A stretch of 64,000 nucleotides of DNA from Microthrix sp041394405 (GCA_041394405.1 JAWKIF010000006.1:248001-312000); one strand, 5' to 3'. Positions 34,236-43,774 are shown, counted from the first letter of the stretch. Notes: generated by a model from the letters alone, not told the origin. Made by a program: numbers and translations.

Positions 34236-36917
34236 CTAGCCCGGCTGCGCCGCGTCGCCGTCTTCCCGCGTCTCGGGCGCCACCGACACCGGCTCCCGCA
34301 GGTTGGCGATGGCCTCGTCAAGGTTGGCGCCGCGACCCACCAGGCCGTCGGTGTACACCAGCACCTCGACGAGTTGCTGGGTGGCGTCGGGCCCGGTCGC
34401 CGTCACGTAGACGGGTCGCACGTAGGCGATGTCGGGTCCGACCGGCACCAGCGTCATGGCACCGAAGCGCACCTTGGATCCTCCCGCGGAGAGCAGGGTG
34501 AACTGCTGGGACAGCTCGGTGTCGCCGTTGATGGCCGCCTGGGCCACGGACGGGCCGCCGATCTGTTGCTGGCGATCCGACCCATCGGGGCTGGGGGCCC
34601 GCCACAGCTCCAGGCTCTCGGGGTCGTCGTTGGAGGCGAGCGCGAATGCCGCGAGCGACGCCCGTGGTGAGTCGGCGTTGGAGGTGGAGCCCAGGTTGTA
34701 GGGACGCAGGGTCGACCAGCGGGCGCCGTCGCCGGTGTCCATGTCCAGCAACTCCGAGACCGGCTCGATCCCGCCGGGGGTGGTATCGGAACCATCCACG
34801 TCGGCTCCGGGATCGGCCGACACCACCCAGTTGCGCGATCCGTCAAGAAACAGCTCGGGATCGGTCACGTGGTAGCGGCCCAACAGGCGGGTTTGCACCT
34901 TGAACAGGTCCTGGGGGTAGCGAAGGTGCGATTGGATGTTGGCGGGCATCTCCGAGATGGGGACGAAGAGGCCGGGGTACACCCGGCTCCATGCGTCCAG
35001 GATGGGGTCGTTGGCTCCCTGCTTCTCCGTCCGGTACAGCTTGACGGTGCCGTCGTAGGCATCCACGGTGGCCTTGACCGAGGCCCGCACGTAGTTGAAG
35101 TGCTTGCCCGCAAGTTCGCTGTCGTCGTTGACGCCCGTGGTGTCGGCGAACTGGCTGTTGGGATAGGTGGCCGAGGTGGTGAACCCGTCCACCACCCAGG
35201 TGACGCGGCCGTCCGCCACGACCGGGTAGGGGTCGGAACCGAAGCTCAGGAACGGAGCCATGGCGTGCAGCCGTTCCTTGACGCCCCGTCGGTAGAGCAA
35301 CTGCGAGTCGTCATCGATGTAGTCGCTCACCAGCGGGTCGAGTTCGCCCTGGCTCAGTGCGAGGGCGGCGCGCCGGGGCAGCGACGAGATGGCCATGCCG
35401 GTGTCGGCGTCAAAGGTGGCATCGTTCTGCTGGGCCCGATCGGTGCCCACGATGGCGTACCACCCCGTCACGCCCTCCCCGAAGTACAACTCGGGTCGGT
35501 CGACCGCGAGCTGGCCGGCGAGGGCATCGAAGTCTGGACGACCGTCGGCCTTCACCTCGTCGGCCGGGGCCACCGCCAACCCGTCCCCATGGGTGAACAC
35601 CAGGTGCTTCTGCTCCCACCCTCCCTGCGGCAGGCCGCCGGCGTCGCTGCTGCGGGCCCCCAGCAGCACCGGGCGCACCTCACCGTCCACCACGTAGCGG
35701 TCCAGGTCGATGTCGCTGATCTTCACCGCAGTCCGGCCTTCCAGCACCTGGAAGGTGGACACATAGCGGTTGGGGTCCAGCAGGGCCACCCGGGCGGGCA
35801 GGTCGGTGGCCGTCCCGGCCACACCGTCGATCGCAAGCGACGGTGTCTCGGTGCCTTGGTCGGCCAGATCGCGTGTCTCGATTCCGTCCAACGAGTACGC
35901 AGCGCGAGTTGCGGTCAAGTTGTTCTCCACGTAGGTCCGTTCGACGATGGCCTCCTGGGGGGCGACCGTGAGCCGTTGCACCACGCCCGGCAGTGCGTAG
36001 AGCCCTGCGATCGCCACCAGCGCCCAGATGGCGGCAGCGATGACCGACATGCGCCGCATTCGCCAGCGGAGGTTGGAGAGGAACAGGCCCCCGCACACGA
36101 TGGCCACCAAGGCCAGGGTGTACAAGGTGGTGCGCTGCACGGTGAGCTCGGTGTAGCCGGCACCGGTGAACGAGCCCGACGTGCTCATGGCCAGCTGCGC
36201 GCGTTGTACCACCACGAAGTCGATGGCCTTCACGAACGACCACAGCCCCACGAGCACCGCCAGGTGCGCGACGGCGGCCTGGTCGGACCGGGTGACGAAG
36301 TGGGTCAGGCTGATTCGGCGGTTCACCAGGTACACCAGCAACGACAGGGCGATGGCCCCGAGGAGCATCCATCCCAACCACGTGGTGACCAGGTTCCAGA
36401 AGGGCAACTTGAACAGGTAGTCGGCCAGGTCGCCGCCCAACTCGGGCACGGTCACCCCGGTCTCGCGTCCCCGGCGAAAGAGCAGCCAGGTCTGCCAGCT
36501 GGAACTCACCCGACGCGTCTCCCACAAGGCAAACAGCACCGGCGCAACCACGACCAGCCATCCATGGGCTGGGCCCATCTTCGCCTCGTACCACTTCAGC
36601 ACCCGTCCTTTGGGCCGGTCAATGTCGGCCGGGCCCCGGCGTCGGGCCCAGTACACGGACGCTCCGACGACGGTCAGCGTGACCACCAGCGCCAAGCCGC
36701 CCAGCTGGAGGCGGGCAAGCAGGTTGGTGCGCCACACCGGCACGTCGGTGACGGTTCGGAACCACCACATGTTCAGCAGCTGTTGGGCCACCGCCCGCAA
36801 GCTGGCCACCGCGGCGACCAAGACCACGACGCCAACCATGACGGCCCGTTGGCGGTGTGAGCGGCGCTCGATGAACTCCACGAGCACGGCGCGCTCGGTG
36901 GTGGTGGCGACGGGCAT
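34236..36917 (-). CDS. UPF0182-family membrane protein
   Basis: This 893-residue protein has seven predicted helices in the first 310 residues and a very large extracytoplasmic domain after that, the plan of the UPF0182 family widespread in actinobacteria and cyanobacteria. Family-like segments include YVENNLTATRAAYSLDGIETR, LYFGEGVTGWYAIVGT, HFNYVRASVKATVDAYDGTV and IQSHLRYPQDLFKVQ. Function is unknown in the family. The ATG at 36917 has GGGGAAG seven bases upstream. It ends in the middle of the glycan locus and lies four bases downstream of the first ABC exporter ATPase gene on the same strand. Confidence 0.9.
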   Translation of the reverse strand: MPVATTTERAVLVEFIERRSHRQRAVMVGVVVLVAAVASLRAVAQQLLNMWWFRTVTDVPVWRTNLLARLQLGGLALVVTLTVVGASVYWARRRGPADIDRPKGRVLKWYEAKMGPAHGWLVVVAPVLFALWETRRVSSSWQTWLLFRRGRETGVTVPELGGDLADYLFKLPFWNLVTTWLGWMLLGAIALSLLVYLVNRRISLTHFVTRSDQAAVAHLAVLVGLWSFVKAIDFVVVQRAQLAMSTSGSFTGAGYTELTVQRTTLYTLALVAIVCGGLFLSNLRWRMRRMSVIAAAIWALVAIAGLYALPGVVQRLTVAPQEAIVERTYVENNLTATRAAYSLDGIETRDLADQGTETPSLAIDGVAGTATDLPARVALLDPNRYVSTFQVLEGRTAVKISDIDLDRYVVDGEVRPVLLGARSSDAGGLPQGGWEQKHLVFTHGDGLAVAPADEVKADGRPDFDALAGQLAVDRPELYFGEGVTGWYAIVGTDRAQQNDATFDADTGMAISSLPRRAALALSQGELDPLVSDYIDDDSQLLYRRGVKERLHAMAPFLSFGSDPYPVVADGRVTWVVDGFTTSATYPNSQFADTTGVNDDSELAGKHFNYVRASVKATVDAYDGTVKLYRTEKQGANDPILDAWSRVYPGLFVPISEMPANIQSHLRYPQDLFKVQTRLLGRYHVTDPELFLDGSRNWVVSADPGADVDGSDTTPGGIEPVSELLDMDTGDGARWSTLRPYNLGSTSNADSPRASLAAFALASNDDPESLELWRAPSPDGSDRQQQIGGPSVAQAAINGDTELSQQFTLLSAGGSKVRFGAMTLVPVGPDIAYVRPVYVTATGPDATQQLVEVLVYTDGLVGRGANLDEAIANLREPVSVAPETREDGDAAQPG

Positions 36918-36921
36918 GTGG

Positions 36922-37695
36922 CTACTTCCCCTTCGTGTACGTGTCGATGACCTCGTCCAGCGGGCCATCGGCCAGGATGACGCCCTCTTCCAACCAGATG
37001 CCCCGATTGCAGAGGCGCTGGATCTCGGCCATGTTGTGGCTCACCATCAGCAGGGTGCCCGCCGAGGCCAACATCTCCTGGATGCGACCCTCGGACTTGG
37101 CGCGAAACTCCTTGTCGCCCACCGAGAGCGCCTCGTCGATCATCAGGATCTTCGGGCGGATGGAGGTGGCGATGGCAAACAGCAGCCGGGCCTTCATGCC
37201 CGACGAGTACGACCGGAGGGGCCGGTTGATGGCCTCGCCGATGTCCGCGAACTCGATGATGGAGTCGAGGTGCTCGTCGATCTGTTCGGTGGACATGCCC
37301 AAAGCGAGGCAGCCGATGCGCACGTTGCGGAGGCCCGACACCTTTGGGAGCAGGGCCGCCCCGACGCCCATCAGTCGCGGCTCATAGGCGGCGTAGATCT
37401 GCCCGCCTGTCACCGGGAGCAGCCCGGCGATGGCGGCCAGGATGGTGCTCTTGCCTGAGCCGTTGGAACCCATGATGGCCACCGACTCGCCCTCGTAGAC
37501 AGCGAAGCTGGCACCCTTGACGGCGTGGATCACCGTGCGGCCCGAGCCCTGGTGCTGGGTGAAGCGCTCGCGTAGGCCGCGGCGCCGGTCCTCCCAGACC
37601 TCGTAGTCGATGTCCACGTCGTTGATCAGCAGCACCATCGGGCCTCGCTCCGGCGCGTCGGCTGCCTTCCCGTTGGTCTCAGCGGCCACGCTCAC
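36922..37695 (-). CDS. Polysaccharide ABC exporter ATP-binding protein (TagH/Wzt-like, no C-terminal domain)
   Basis: This 257-residue ABC ATPase of the polysaccharide/teichoic-acid export subfamily has Walker A GSNGSGKST, the subfamily-specific PRLMGVGAALLPKVSGLRN, signature SYSSGMKARL, Walker B ILMIDEALSVGD and VSHNMAEIQ. It lacks the C-terminal carbohydrate-binding domain found in the second exporter ATPase (39886-41130). The GTG start at 37695 overlaps the stop of its permease by GTGA, so the two are coupled. It would energise export of an undecaprenyl-linked glycan across the membrane. Confidence 0.88.
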   Translation of the reverse strand: MSVAAETNGKAADAPERGPMVLLINDVDIDYEVWEDRRRGLRERFTQHQGSGRTVIHAVKGASFAVYEGESVAIMGSNGSGKSTILAAIAGLLPVTGGQIYAAYEPRLMGVGAALLPKVSGLRNVRIGCLALGMSTEQIDEHLDSIIEFADIGEAINRPLRSYSSGMKARLLFAIATSIRPKILMIDEALSVGDKEFRAKSEGRIQEMLASAGTLLMVSHNMAEIQRLCNRGIWLEEGVILADGPLDEVIDTYTKGK

Positions 37696-38531
37696 CCCCG
37701 TCCGAACCGAAGCTCGGCCCGGCGGAAGAACCGGAACCCCCACACAAGGGTGACACAGGCCCAGGCGGAACAGATGGCCACCGTGCGGCCGGTGATGGGC
37801 GTATCGAGAAACGACCAGCGATACAGCGCCATGAAGTTCGCGAACGGATTGAGTATGGCTATCCACAAAAGCGGCCCGCTGACCCGGTCGCTGATCTTGT
37901 CGATGGGAAACATCACGCCCGAGGCGTAGGTGCCCAAGCGAAACAGGAAGGGCACGATTTGGGCCACGTCTCGAAACCCATCGTTGAGCCGGGCGACGAT
38001 CATGGCCGCCCCCACGTTGAACGCCGAGTGGATGGCCAGAAACACCGGGATGGCCAGCCAACGAGGGTTGGGGTAGAGGCCCATGATCACCGAGAGCGCG
38101 GCCAGCATGAGGAGCTCGAACCAGAACGTGATGACGTGGCTGAAGGCAACCGACACCGGAAGCAGCGCCCGTGGGAACTGAACCGCTCGAATGAGGCCCT
38201 CGTTTGAGGTGATCGCCTGGGCGCCGGAAAGAACCGTCTTGGATGTCAGGTTGTAAGAAAACACGCCCACCGTCAGCCACAGCAGGTAGTTGTCGACCCC
38301 ACGTGACGCGTTCAGGATGACGCCAAAGATGATGTAGTACACGCCGACGGTCAGGAGCGGGTTGGTGATGTGCCAGAGATTCCCCAGCAACGTGTCCTGG
38401 TGGCGGGCCCGCACCTCCTCCATGGGCAACGCGGTCGCAAAGTCGCGCCGATCCCACATTTGGCGGAGGTAGGTGAACAGCGGCTCTTTCGCGGCGACTG
38501 GCCGGAGCGGGGGTGTGGTGTCGGGAACCAT
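37692..38531 (-). CDS. Polysaccharide ABC exporter permease (ABC-2, TagG/Wzm-like)
   Basis: This 279-residue permease with six helices has the ABC-2 export pattern RHQDTLLGNLWHITNPLLTVGVYYIIFGVIL near the N-terminus and FLFRLGTYASGVMFPID before the last helices. An amphipathic N-terminal segment with charged residues leads into helix 1, as in TagG/Wzm/RfbA. It pairs with the overlapping ATPase at 36922-37695. It starts at ATG 38531, 14 bases after the sugar-transferase gene ends on the same strand. Confidence 0.87.
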   Translation of the reverse strand: MVPDTTPPLRPVAAKEPLFTYLRQMWDRRDFATALPMEEVRARHQDTLLGNLWHITNPLLTVGVYYIIFGVILNASRGVDNYLLWLTVGVFSYNLTSKTVLSGAQAITSNEGLIRAVQFPRALLPVSVAFSHVITFWFELLMLAALSVIMGLYPNPRWLAIPVFLAIHSAFNVGAAMIVARLNDGFRDVAQIVPFLFRLGTYASGVMFPIDKISDRVSGPLLWIAILNPFANFMALYRWSFLDTPITGRTVAICSAWACVTLVWGFRFFRRAELRFGRG

Positions 38532-38545
38532 GCGGTAGTGGTGGC

Positions 38546-39889
38546 CTAACGGGCCTTGCGAAGCGCAGCCAGGCTCCGGAGGGTGAGGATCACGATGCGT
38601 AGATCAAACAGCAACGATTGATTCCTCAGATAGTAGAACTCGTACTGGAGCTTCTCCCGGGCACCTTCGGTGTCCGAAGTGTACCCGAGGTTGATCTGGG
38701 CCCATCCAGTCAGGCCCGGCTTCACCAGGTGCCGGTAGTCGTAGAACGGGATGCGCTCGGTGAGCGAGGCAACGTAGGCCGGTTGCTCGGGTCGGGGGCC
38801 GACCAGCGAAAGCTCACCTCGCAGCATGTTGAGAGCCTGTGGCAGTTCGTCGATGTGCAGCTTGCGCAGCACCCGACCGAAGGGCGTCACCCTCGGGTCC
38901 TGCTCGGTGGTCCAGGGCGTGGACCCAGCGTTGTCGCCCTGATCGCTTGGCCCCGGCACCATGGTGCGCAGCTTGTGGATGCTGAACTCCTCGCCCAGCT
39001 TGCCCACCCGCGCCTGGCTGTAGATGAGCGGCCCGCGGTTGGCCATGAGGTTGCCCAACGCCACGAACGGCACGGCGACCACGAAGGCCAGGCCCAACGT
39101 CAGTCCCGAGGCGATGTCCAGCAGCCGCTTGAGGCGCAGGTACACCGGCGAGTGCACCTCGCCGATGTCGAAGAGCAGCGACACCTCGGCCAGCTCGGTG
39201 AGGGGCACCAGGCGGAACCAGTCCTCGTAGAAGTCCAGAACCGTGCGGATGCGAACCCCGTCCGCATGGATCCGCACCGCCTCGGTGGCCACGTCCGGAT
39301 CGGACAGGTGATGCTCGGCCAGCACCACGATGTCGGGTTGGTGTTCGTCCACCGCTGCGCGAAGCGCCTCGGCGGCATCGGCGTTGCGTTCGGCACTGAT
39401 GGGCACGGTTGCTGCGATCCGCAGGAGCGCTGGCATCGAGCGTTCGGCCACTCGCTGGAGGTCGGCCAGCTGGGTGTGGCCGGCCATGACCACCGCCACC
39501 GATGCGCCGCGTCCCCGGCTGGCCACCAGCGGCAGGCTCACCACCAGGTTCACCACCGGCATCACGGCCAGGCTGGAGAAGACCACAAAGCGAGGGAGGA
39601 GCGCGTCTCCGGCGGCCAGCTGGATGAGCGATGCCGCTGCCACCGTGACCGCCGGCGCGGCGAGCGAGGCGCCCACCGCCCGCCGAACCGTCCGCACGGC
39701 GTCAGGCAGGCCCGCCATGTAGGCCACCAGCAGCAGACCCAACACCCAAACCGTGGCCGCCGCCGTGCGGCCTGGGTCGCCGAGGGAGTAGCGGGGTTCC
39801 GCAATGGCCCGGGCATGGAAGGTGAACAACAGCGCCACCGCCGCAGCGGTGGCGACCACGAGCGCCAGTTGCCCGATGCGGCGCCTCAT
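38546..39889 (-). CDS. Polyprenyl-phosphate sugar-1-phosphate transferase (PssY/WbaP-type)
   Basis: This 447-residue enzyme starts glycan assembly by moving a sugar-1-phosphate from a nucleotide sugar to undecaprenyl phosphate. Four N-terminal helices and a CoA-binding-like middle domain (about 145-240) precede the conserved catalytic bacterial sugar-transferase domain (about 250-447). That domain carries YLRLKRLLDI, FSIHKLRTM, RKLHIDELPQALNMLRGELSLVGPRPE and LTGWAQI. It is full length. The ATG at 39889 overlaps the stop of the second exporter ATPase, so export and initiation genes are coupled. Which sugar it uses is unknown. Confidence 0.92.
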   Translation of the reverse strand: MRRRIGQLALVVATAAAVALLFTFHARAIAEPRYSLGDPGRTAAATVWVLGLLLVAYMAGLPDAVRTVRRAVGASLAAPAVTVAAASLIQLAAGDALLPRFVVFSSLAVMPVVNLVVSLPLVASRGRGASVAVVMAGHTQLADLQRVAERSMPALLRIAATVPISAERNADAAEALRAAVDEHQPDIVVLAEHHLSDPDVATEAVRIHADGVRIRTVLDFYEDWFRLVPLTELAEVSLLFDIGEVHSPVYLRLKRLLDIASGLTLGLAFVVAVPFVALGNLMANRGPLIYSQARVGKLGEEFSIHKLRTMVPGPSDQGDNAGSTPWTTEQDPRVTPFGRVLRKLHIDELPQALNMLRGELSLVGPRPEQPAYVASLTERIPFYDYRHLVKPGLTGWAQINLGYTSDTEGAREKLQYEFYYLRNQSLLFDLRIVILTLRSLAALRKAR

Positions 39890-41130
39890 GGCTCGGCGGC
39901 CCCCCACGAACCGCCCAGGTCGATCAGCCCGGCGACGATCGGCCGGTCGCCCTGACGAACCACCAGGCGGTAGCCCTTGTCGACCCGGTCGTAGAAGTGC
40001 TGGTTGTGTTCGTCGCGAACGGCCACGGTGAGTTCGTAGGTGCCGGGGGCCAGTGGCACGCGGCCGCTGTGCCAGTCGATGTGGCCCTCGCCGTTGACCG
40101 TGCCCAGGCGGCGCTGCTCCAGCCAGGTGGACGTGTCGGCCACGTGGGTGCCGGATTCGTGGTGCACCGAGAACCCCAGCACCGGCCCCTCGATGGCGGC
40201 GGTGGTGCGGTAGCGGAATCGGATGGTGCCCGGCTCACCGCAGATCAGCGACTGTGTCGGCGTGCCGTCGGCGTCCAGCACCTCGACGCCGGTGATTTCC
40301 ATCTCGCCCGAACCGTGGTGCTCCACGTCGCCGTGGTCGTCGCCGGCGCGGCGAACCTCGTTGGCGTTGACGCGGTCCAGGTAGGCACTGACCACGGCCG
40401 AGGTGTCGCCCACCTTCTGCACCTCGCCGCCGGCCAGCCACACCGCCCCGTCGCACATCGTCTCCACGATCGACAGGCTGTGGCTGACCACCACCACGGT
40501 GGCGCCCCCCTTGCGCAACTCGTAGAGGTACTCGAAGCACTTGCGCTGGAACGCCTCGTCGCCGACGGCGATCACCTCGTCGATCAGCAGCACCTCGGGG
40601 TCGATGTTCACCGCCACGGCAAACCCCAGCCGCACGTACATGCCCGAGCTGTACACCCTCACCGGCGCATCGATGAACTCGCCGATGTCGGCAAAGTCGA
40701 CGATGCGGTCGAAACGCTCGTCCACCTCGGCCCGGGTGAGGCCCAGGATGGCGGCGTTCAGGTACACGTTCTCCCTACCGGTGAGGTCGGGGTGGAAGCC
40801 CGAGCCCAGCTCCAACAGGGCGGACATGCGGCCCGACACCTGAACGCTGCCGTGGGTGGGGCGGTAGATGCCCGCAATGCACCGCAACAGCGTTGACTTG
40901 CCCGAGCCGTTGTGGCCCACCAGCGCCCACATCGACCCGGCCGGCACATCGAAGCTGACGTCGTTGAGCGCCCAGAACTCCTCCTGCTTGGCCCGCCGCC
41001 CCGAGGTGATGCGCTCCTTCAGCGAGCTGGCACCCTCGGTGCGCAGGCGGAAGTGCTTGGACACGCCGCTGACGTGGATGGATGAGTCGCCCGTGCGTGC
41101 GCCGGGGCCGACGGTGTCGAAGATGCCCAT
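39886..41130 (-). CDS. Polysaccharide ABC exporter ATPase with Wzt-type C-terminal domain
   Basis: This 414-residue protein has an N-terminal ABC ATPase (Walker A GHNGSGKST, SGRMSALLELGSGFHPDLTGREN, signature VYSSGMYVRLGFA, Walker B VLLIDEVIAVGD). An immunoglobulin-like C-terminal domain follows (about 275-414, with ITGVEVLDADG and FSVHHESGTHVADT), as in Wzt proteins, whose C-domain recognises the modified end of the glycan chain. It could therefore select finished chains, while the first exporter in this locus could not. The permease partner is 41147-41956, 16 bases upstream on the same strand. Confidence 0.91.
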   Translation of the reverse strand: MGIFDTVGPGARTGDSSIHVSGVSKHFRLRTEGASSLKERITSGRRAKQEEFWALNDVSFDVPAGSMWALVGHNGSGKSTLLRCIAGIYRPTHGSVQVSGRMSALLELGSGFHPDLTGRENVYLNAAILGLTRAEVDERFDRIVDFADIGEFIDAPVRVYSSGMYVRLGFAVAVNIDPEVLLIDEVIAVGDEAFQRKCFEYLYELRKGGATVVVVSHSLSIVETMCDGAVWLAGGEVQKVGDTSAVVSAYLDRVNANEVRRAGDDHGDVEHHGSGEMEITGVEVLDADGTPTQSLICGEPGTIRFRYRTTAAIEGPVLGFSVHHESGTHVADTSTWLEQRRLGTVNGEGHIDWHSGRVPLAPGTYELTVAVRDEHNQHFYDRVDKGYRLVVRQGDRPIVAGLIDLGGSWGAAEP

Positions 41131-41146
41131 CAGCCCCTCACCCCGC

Positions 41147-41956
41147 TCACAGCTCCTCGATCACTGACGGGGCGGCCTTGGAGAAGTACCACCAGCCCAA
41201 CACCACCGAACCCACCGCCCAGGCCAGGCCGTAGCCCACGCTGTTCAGGGTGGGCAGCCGTCCCTCGTAGACGAGGTCACGAATCTGGCCCACGTAGTGG
41301 GTGACCGGGTTCACCTTCAGGATCTGCTGGGCCGTGAACGGCCCGACCTCGGCGTCGATCTGGTCCAGGCGGTAGACGATGGGGGTGGCGTAGAACATCA
41401 GCTGCAGCACCAAGGTGATCAGGTAGCCGACGTCGCGGAAGCGGGTGTTCCACACGCTGGCGGCCATGCCCATGCCGACGCCAAAACCCATGGCGCACAG
41501 CATCACCAGGGGGGCCAGCAGCATCGTCCAGGTGGCGTTGCTGACGAGCAGCATGAAGGCGATGAGGATGCCCAGCTCGATGGCGGCCTGAAACGCCACG
41601 CCCGCCAGCGAGGCGAGGGCCGGCAGCTCCGGCGGGAAGTACACCTTGGTCAGCAGCTGGCCCGCATCGGAGAAGGCGCCCAGCGGACCGTCGAGTGCCG
41701 ACGAAAAGGCGTTCCACACCACCAGACCGCAGAACAGGTACAGGGCGAAGTTCTGGAGCTCGCCGTTGGCGCCGATGGGCGCCTTCACCTTGAAGAACAC
41801 GCCGAAGACGAGGCTGTAGATGGCCAGCGACATGGCCGGGTTCATCAGCGACCAGGCCCACCCCAACACGCTGCGCTTGTACCGGCCCTTCAGGTCGCGC
41901 TGGGTGAGGTTGCTGATCAGCTCGCGGTGGCTCAGGATGACTGCGGGGCTGGTCAC
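41147..41956 (-). CDS. Polysaccharide ABC exporter permease (Wzm-like)
   Basis: This 269-residue ABC-2 permease with six helices has an N-terminal ELISNLTQRDLKGRYKRSVLGWAWSLMNP, a strong match to Wzm/RfbA-type exporters, and FYATPIVYRLDQI before the last helices, followed by NPVTHYVGQIRDL. It pairs with the Wzt-type ATPase downstream. It starts at GTG 41956. The gene is divergent from the methyltransferase at 42130, with a 173-base gap that holds a 6-bp stem-loop (42028-42048) and presumably both promoters. Confidence 0.9.
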   Translation of the reverse strand: MTSPAVILSHRELISNLTQRDLKGRYKRSVLGWAWSLMNPAMSLAIYSLVFGVFFKVKAPIGANGELQNFALYLFCGLVVWNAFSSALDGPLGAFSDAGQLLTKVYFPPELPALASLAGVAFQAAIELGILIAFMLLVSNATWTMLLAPLVMLCAMGFGVGMGMAASVWNTRFRDVGYLITLVLQLMFYATPIVYRLDQIDAEVGPFTAQQILKVNPVTHYVGQIRDLVYEGRLPTLNSVGYGLAWAVGSVVLGWWYFSKAAPSVIEEL

Positions 41957-42129
41957 AGGTGGTACCCAACTTCGGCGGTCGGCATCAGCGGAGGTTGCTG
42001 ATTCGGGGGCGGTCCGGGCGTTTCGAGGGCCGGCTCACACTACCGGCCGGGTTGGTGGGGCTCACGCACCGTGGGTCGCGGGTGGGCCGATGCGCCGTGA
42101 TGGCCTCGGCCGTTGGGTACGGTGACGCC

Positions 42130-43047
42130 ATGACCGGCAGTCGCTATCACGTCGACGATCGCCCCACCGAACCCAACAATTCCCACACCATGTTGCTGGA
42201 TTTGGTGGGGTCGAACCGCCGGGTGCTCGAGCTCGGATGCTCTGACGGCTACATGACCCGGTGGATGGTGGACGCCGGTTGCGAGGTCACCGGTGTGGAG
42301 GTGGACCCTGAGGCGGCCGAGCAGGCGCGGCAGTGGGCCACCGACGTGGTGGTCGGCGATCTGGACGCCCTCGACCTCGAGGAGACCTTGGGCGACCGGC
42401 GCTTCGAGGTGGTGATGTGCGGCGATGTGCTGGAGCACCTGCGCAACCCCACCCGCGCCCTGGTGGCGGCCCGACGGTTGCTGGAACCGGGCGGGGTGGT
42501 GGTGGCCTCGGTCCCCAACGTGGCCCACGGCGATGTGCGCCTCGAACTGCTGGCTGGGCGCTTCGACTACCGAGACCTGGGGCTGCTGGACGAAACCCAC
42601 GTGAAGCTGTTTACGCGAGCGTCGCTGCAACGGTTGTTGGCCGACGCCGGGTTGGTGGGGGTCGAATGGCGCACCACCCACCGACCGCTGGGCACGACCG
42701 AGTTGGAGCCACCCATCGGTGCGGTGCCGCCTGCTGTGCGGGAGGCCCTGGAGGCCGATCCGGATGCCGAGACCTACCAGTTCGTGGTGATGGCCACCGC
42801 CGACGATGGCAATCGGGCGCTGAGCGAGCTGTCCGATCGGCTTGCCGCGGCCGAGCTCCGAGCCGAGCGGGCCGAGCGGGAGAACGTCGCCCTTCGGGCC
42901 AAGGTGGAGCTGTTGGCCAGCGAGGCCGAGGCGGCCCGCACCGAGGTGGAGCGCCTGGCCCGCGGTCAGAGCGCCTCAGGAGCGTTGAAGAGCTGGCGTG
43001 GTCTGGCCCCGCTTCGTCGGGCCGTGCAACGCCGCAAGGGCCAGTGA
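42130..43047 (+). CDS. Class I SAM-dependent methyltransferase with C-terminal coiled coil
   Basis: This 305-residue enzyme has a Rossmann methyltransferase domain (about 15-220) with SAM loop VLELGCSDGYMTRWM, DVLEHLRNPTRALVAARRLLEPGG, VASVPNVAHGD and FDYRDLGLLDETHVKLFTRAS. A helical, heptad-like tail (about 235-290, rich in Glu/Arg/Ala) follows and probably mediates oligomerisation or chain-length control. The same methyltransferase motif set appears fused to a GT2 at 32699-34234. A glycan O-methyltransferase or chain terminator is likely. The stop overlaps the GTG of the next glycosyltransferase. Confidence 0.86.
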   Translation: MTGSRYHVDDRPTEPNNSHTMLLDLVGSNRRVLELGCSDGYMTRWMVDAGCEVTGVEVDPEAAEQARQWATDVVVGDLDALDLEETLGDRRFEVVMCGDVLEHLRNPTRALVAARRLLEPGGVVVASVPNVAHGDVRLELLAGRFDYRDLGLLDETHVKLFTRASLQRLLADAGLVGVEWRTTHRPLGTTELEPPIGAVPPAVREALEADPDAETYQFVVMATADDGNRALSELSDRLAAAELRAERAERENVALRAKVELLASEAEAARTEVERLARGQSASGALKSWRGLAPLRRAVQRRKGQ

Positions 43048-43739
43048 GCACCGCCGACACTCCGGTCATCGTCATCGTGCGGGACCGTTTGGAGCCGCTG
43101 GCGCAGTTGCTGGCTTGGCTGGTGCGCGCCGGAGCTCAGCGGGTGGTGCTGGTGGACAACGCATCCACGTATCCGCCCCTCGTGGAGTACCTCTCCGGTA
43201 CCCCACACGAGGTGGTTCGGCTCGACCGCAACCTGGGCCATCGATCGCCGTGGTTGTGCGGCGTTGCCCAGCGGCTGGGTTGGGATCGGCCCTATTTGGT
43301 GACCGATCCCGACGTGGTGCCCGCTGACGGCTGCCCGCTGGATGCCATCGACCACCTGCACGAGGTGCTCGATCGTCACCGTTGGCTGGCGAAGGTGGGA
43401 CTGGGCCTGCGCATCGACGACCTGCCCGGCCGCTATGCCCACCGCGAGGACGTCATGGCGTGGGAGGCGCAGTTCTGGCGTCGGGAGATCGAGCCGGGCC
43501 TGTTCGCCGCCCACGTCGACACCACCTTCGCGCTGCACCGGGCGGGCCCCACGCCGGCCGAACAGCACCATGCCCGCACCGGATGGCCCTATGTGGCCCG
43601 CCACCTGCCCTGGTATGCCGACAGCGCCAACCCCACCGAGGAGGAGCGCTACTACCGAGACCATGCCGACGCGGGCGTGAACAGCTGGGACGGCGAGACC
43701 CTGCCCCAGTGGCTGCGCACCACCATCGACCACGCGTAG
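43044..43739 (+). CDS. GT2-like glycosyltransferase
   Basis: This 231-residue GT-A-type protein begins TPVIVIVRDRLEPLAQLLAWLVRAG and has VVLVDNASTYPPLVEYL and YLVTDPDVVPA, the last in the position of the metal-binding DxD. It is short, lacks membrane helices, and its C-terminal acceptor part contains HVDTTFALHRAG and DSANPTEEERYYRDH. Similar compact GT2-like proteins are found next to methyltransferases in polysaccharide clusters. It is coupled to the methyltransferase by GTGA overlap (43044-43047). A strong hairpin follows at 43775-43821. Confidence 0.75.
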   Translation: MSTADTPVIVIVRDRLEPLAQLLAWLVRAGAQRVVLVDNASTYPPLVEYLSGTPHEVVRLDRNLGHRSPWLCGVAQRLGWDRPYLVTDPDVVPADGCPLDAIDHLHEVLDRHRWLAKVGLGLRIDDLPGRYAHREDVMAWEAQFWRREIEPGLFAAHVDTTFALHRAGPTPAEQHHARTGWPYVARHLPWYADSANPTEEERYYRDHADAGVNSWDGETLPQWLRTTIDHA

Positions 43740-43774
43740 CCGCCTGCCAATCATCGAGTGGGAGTGTCGAGCCA

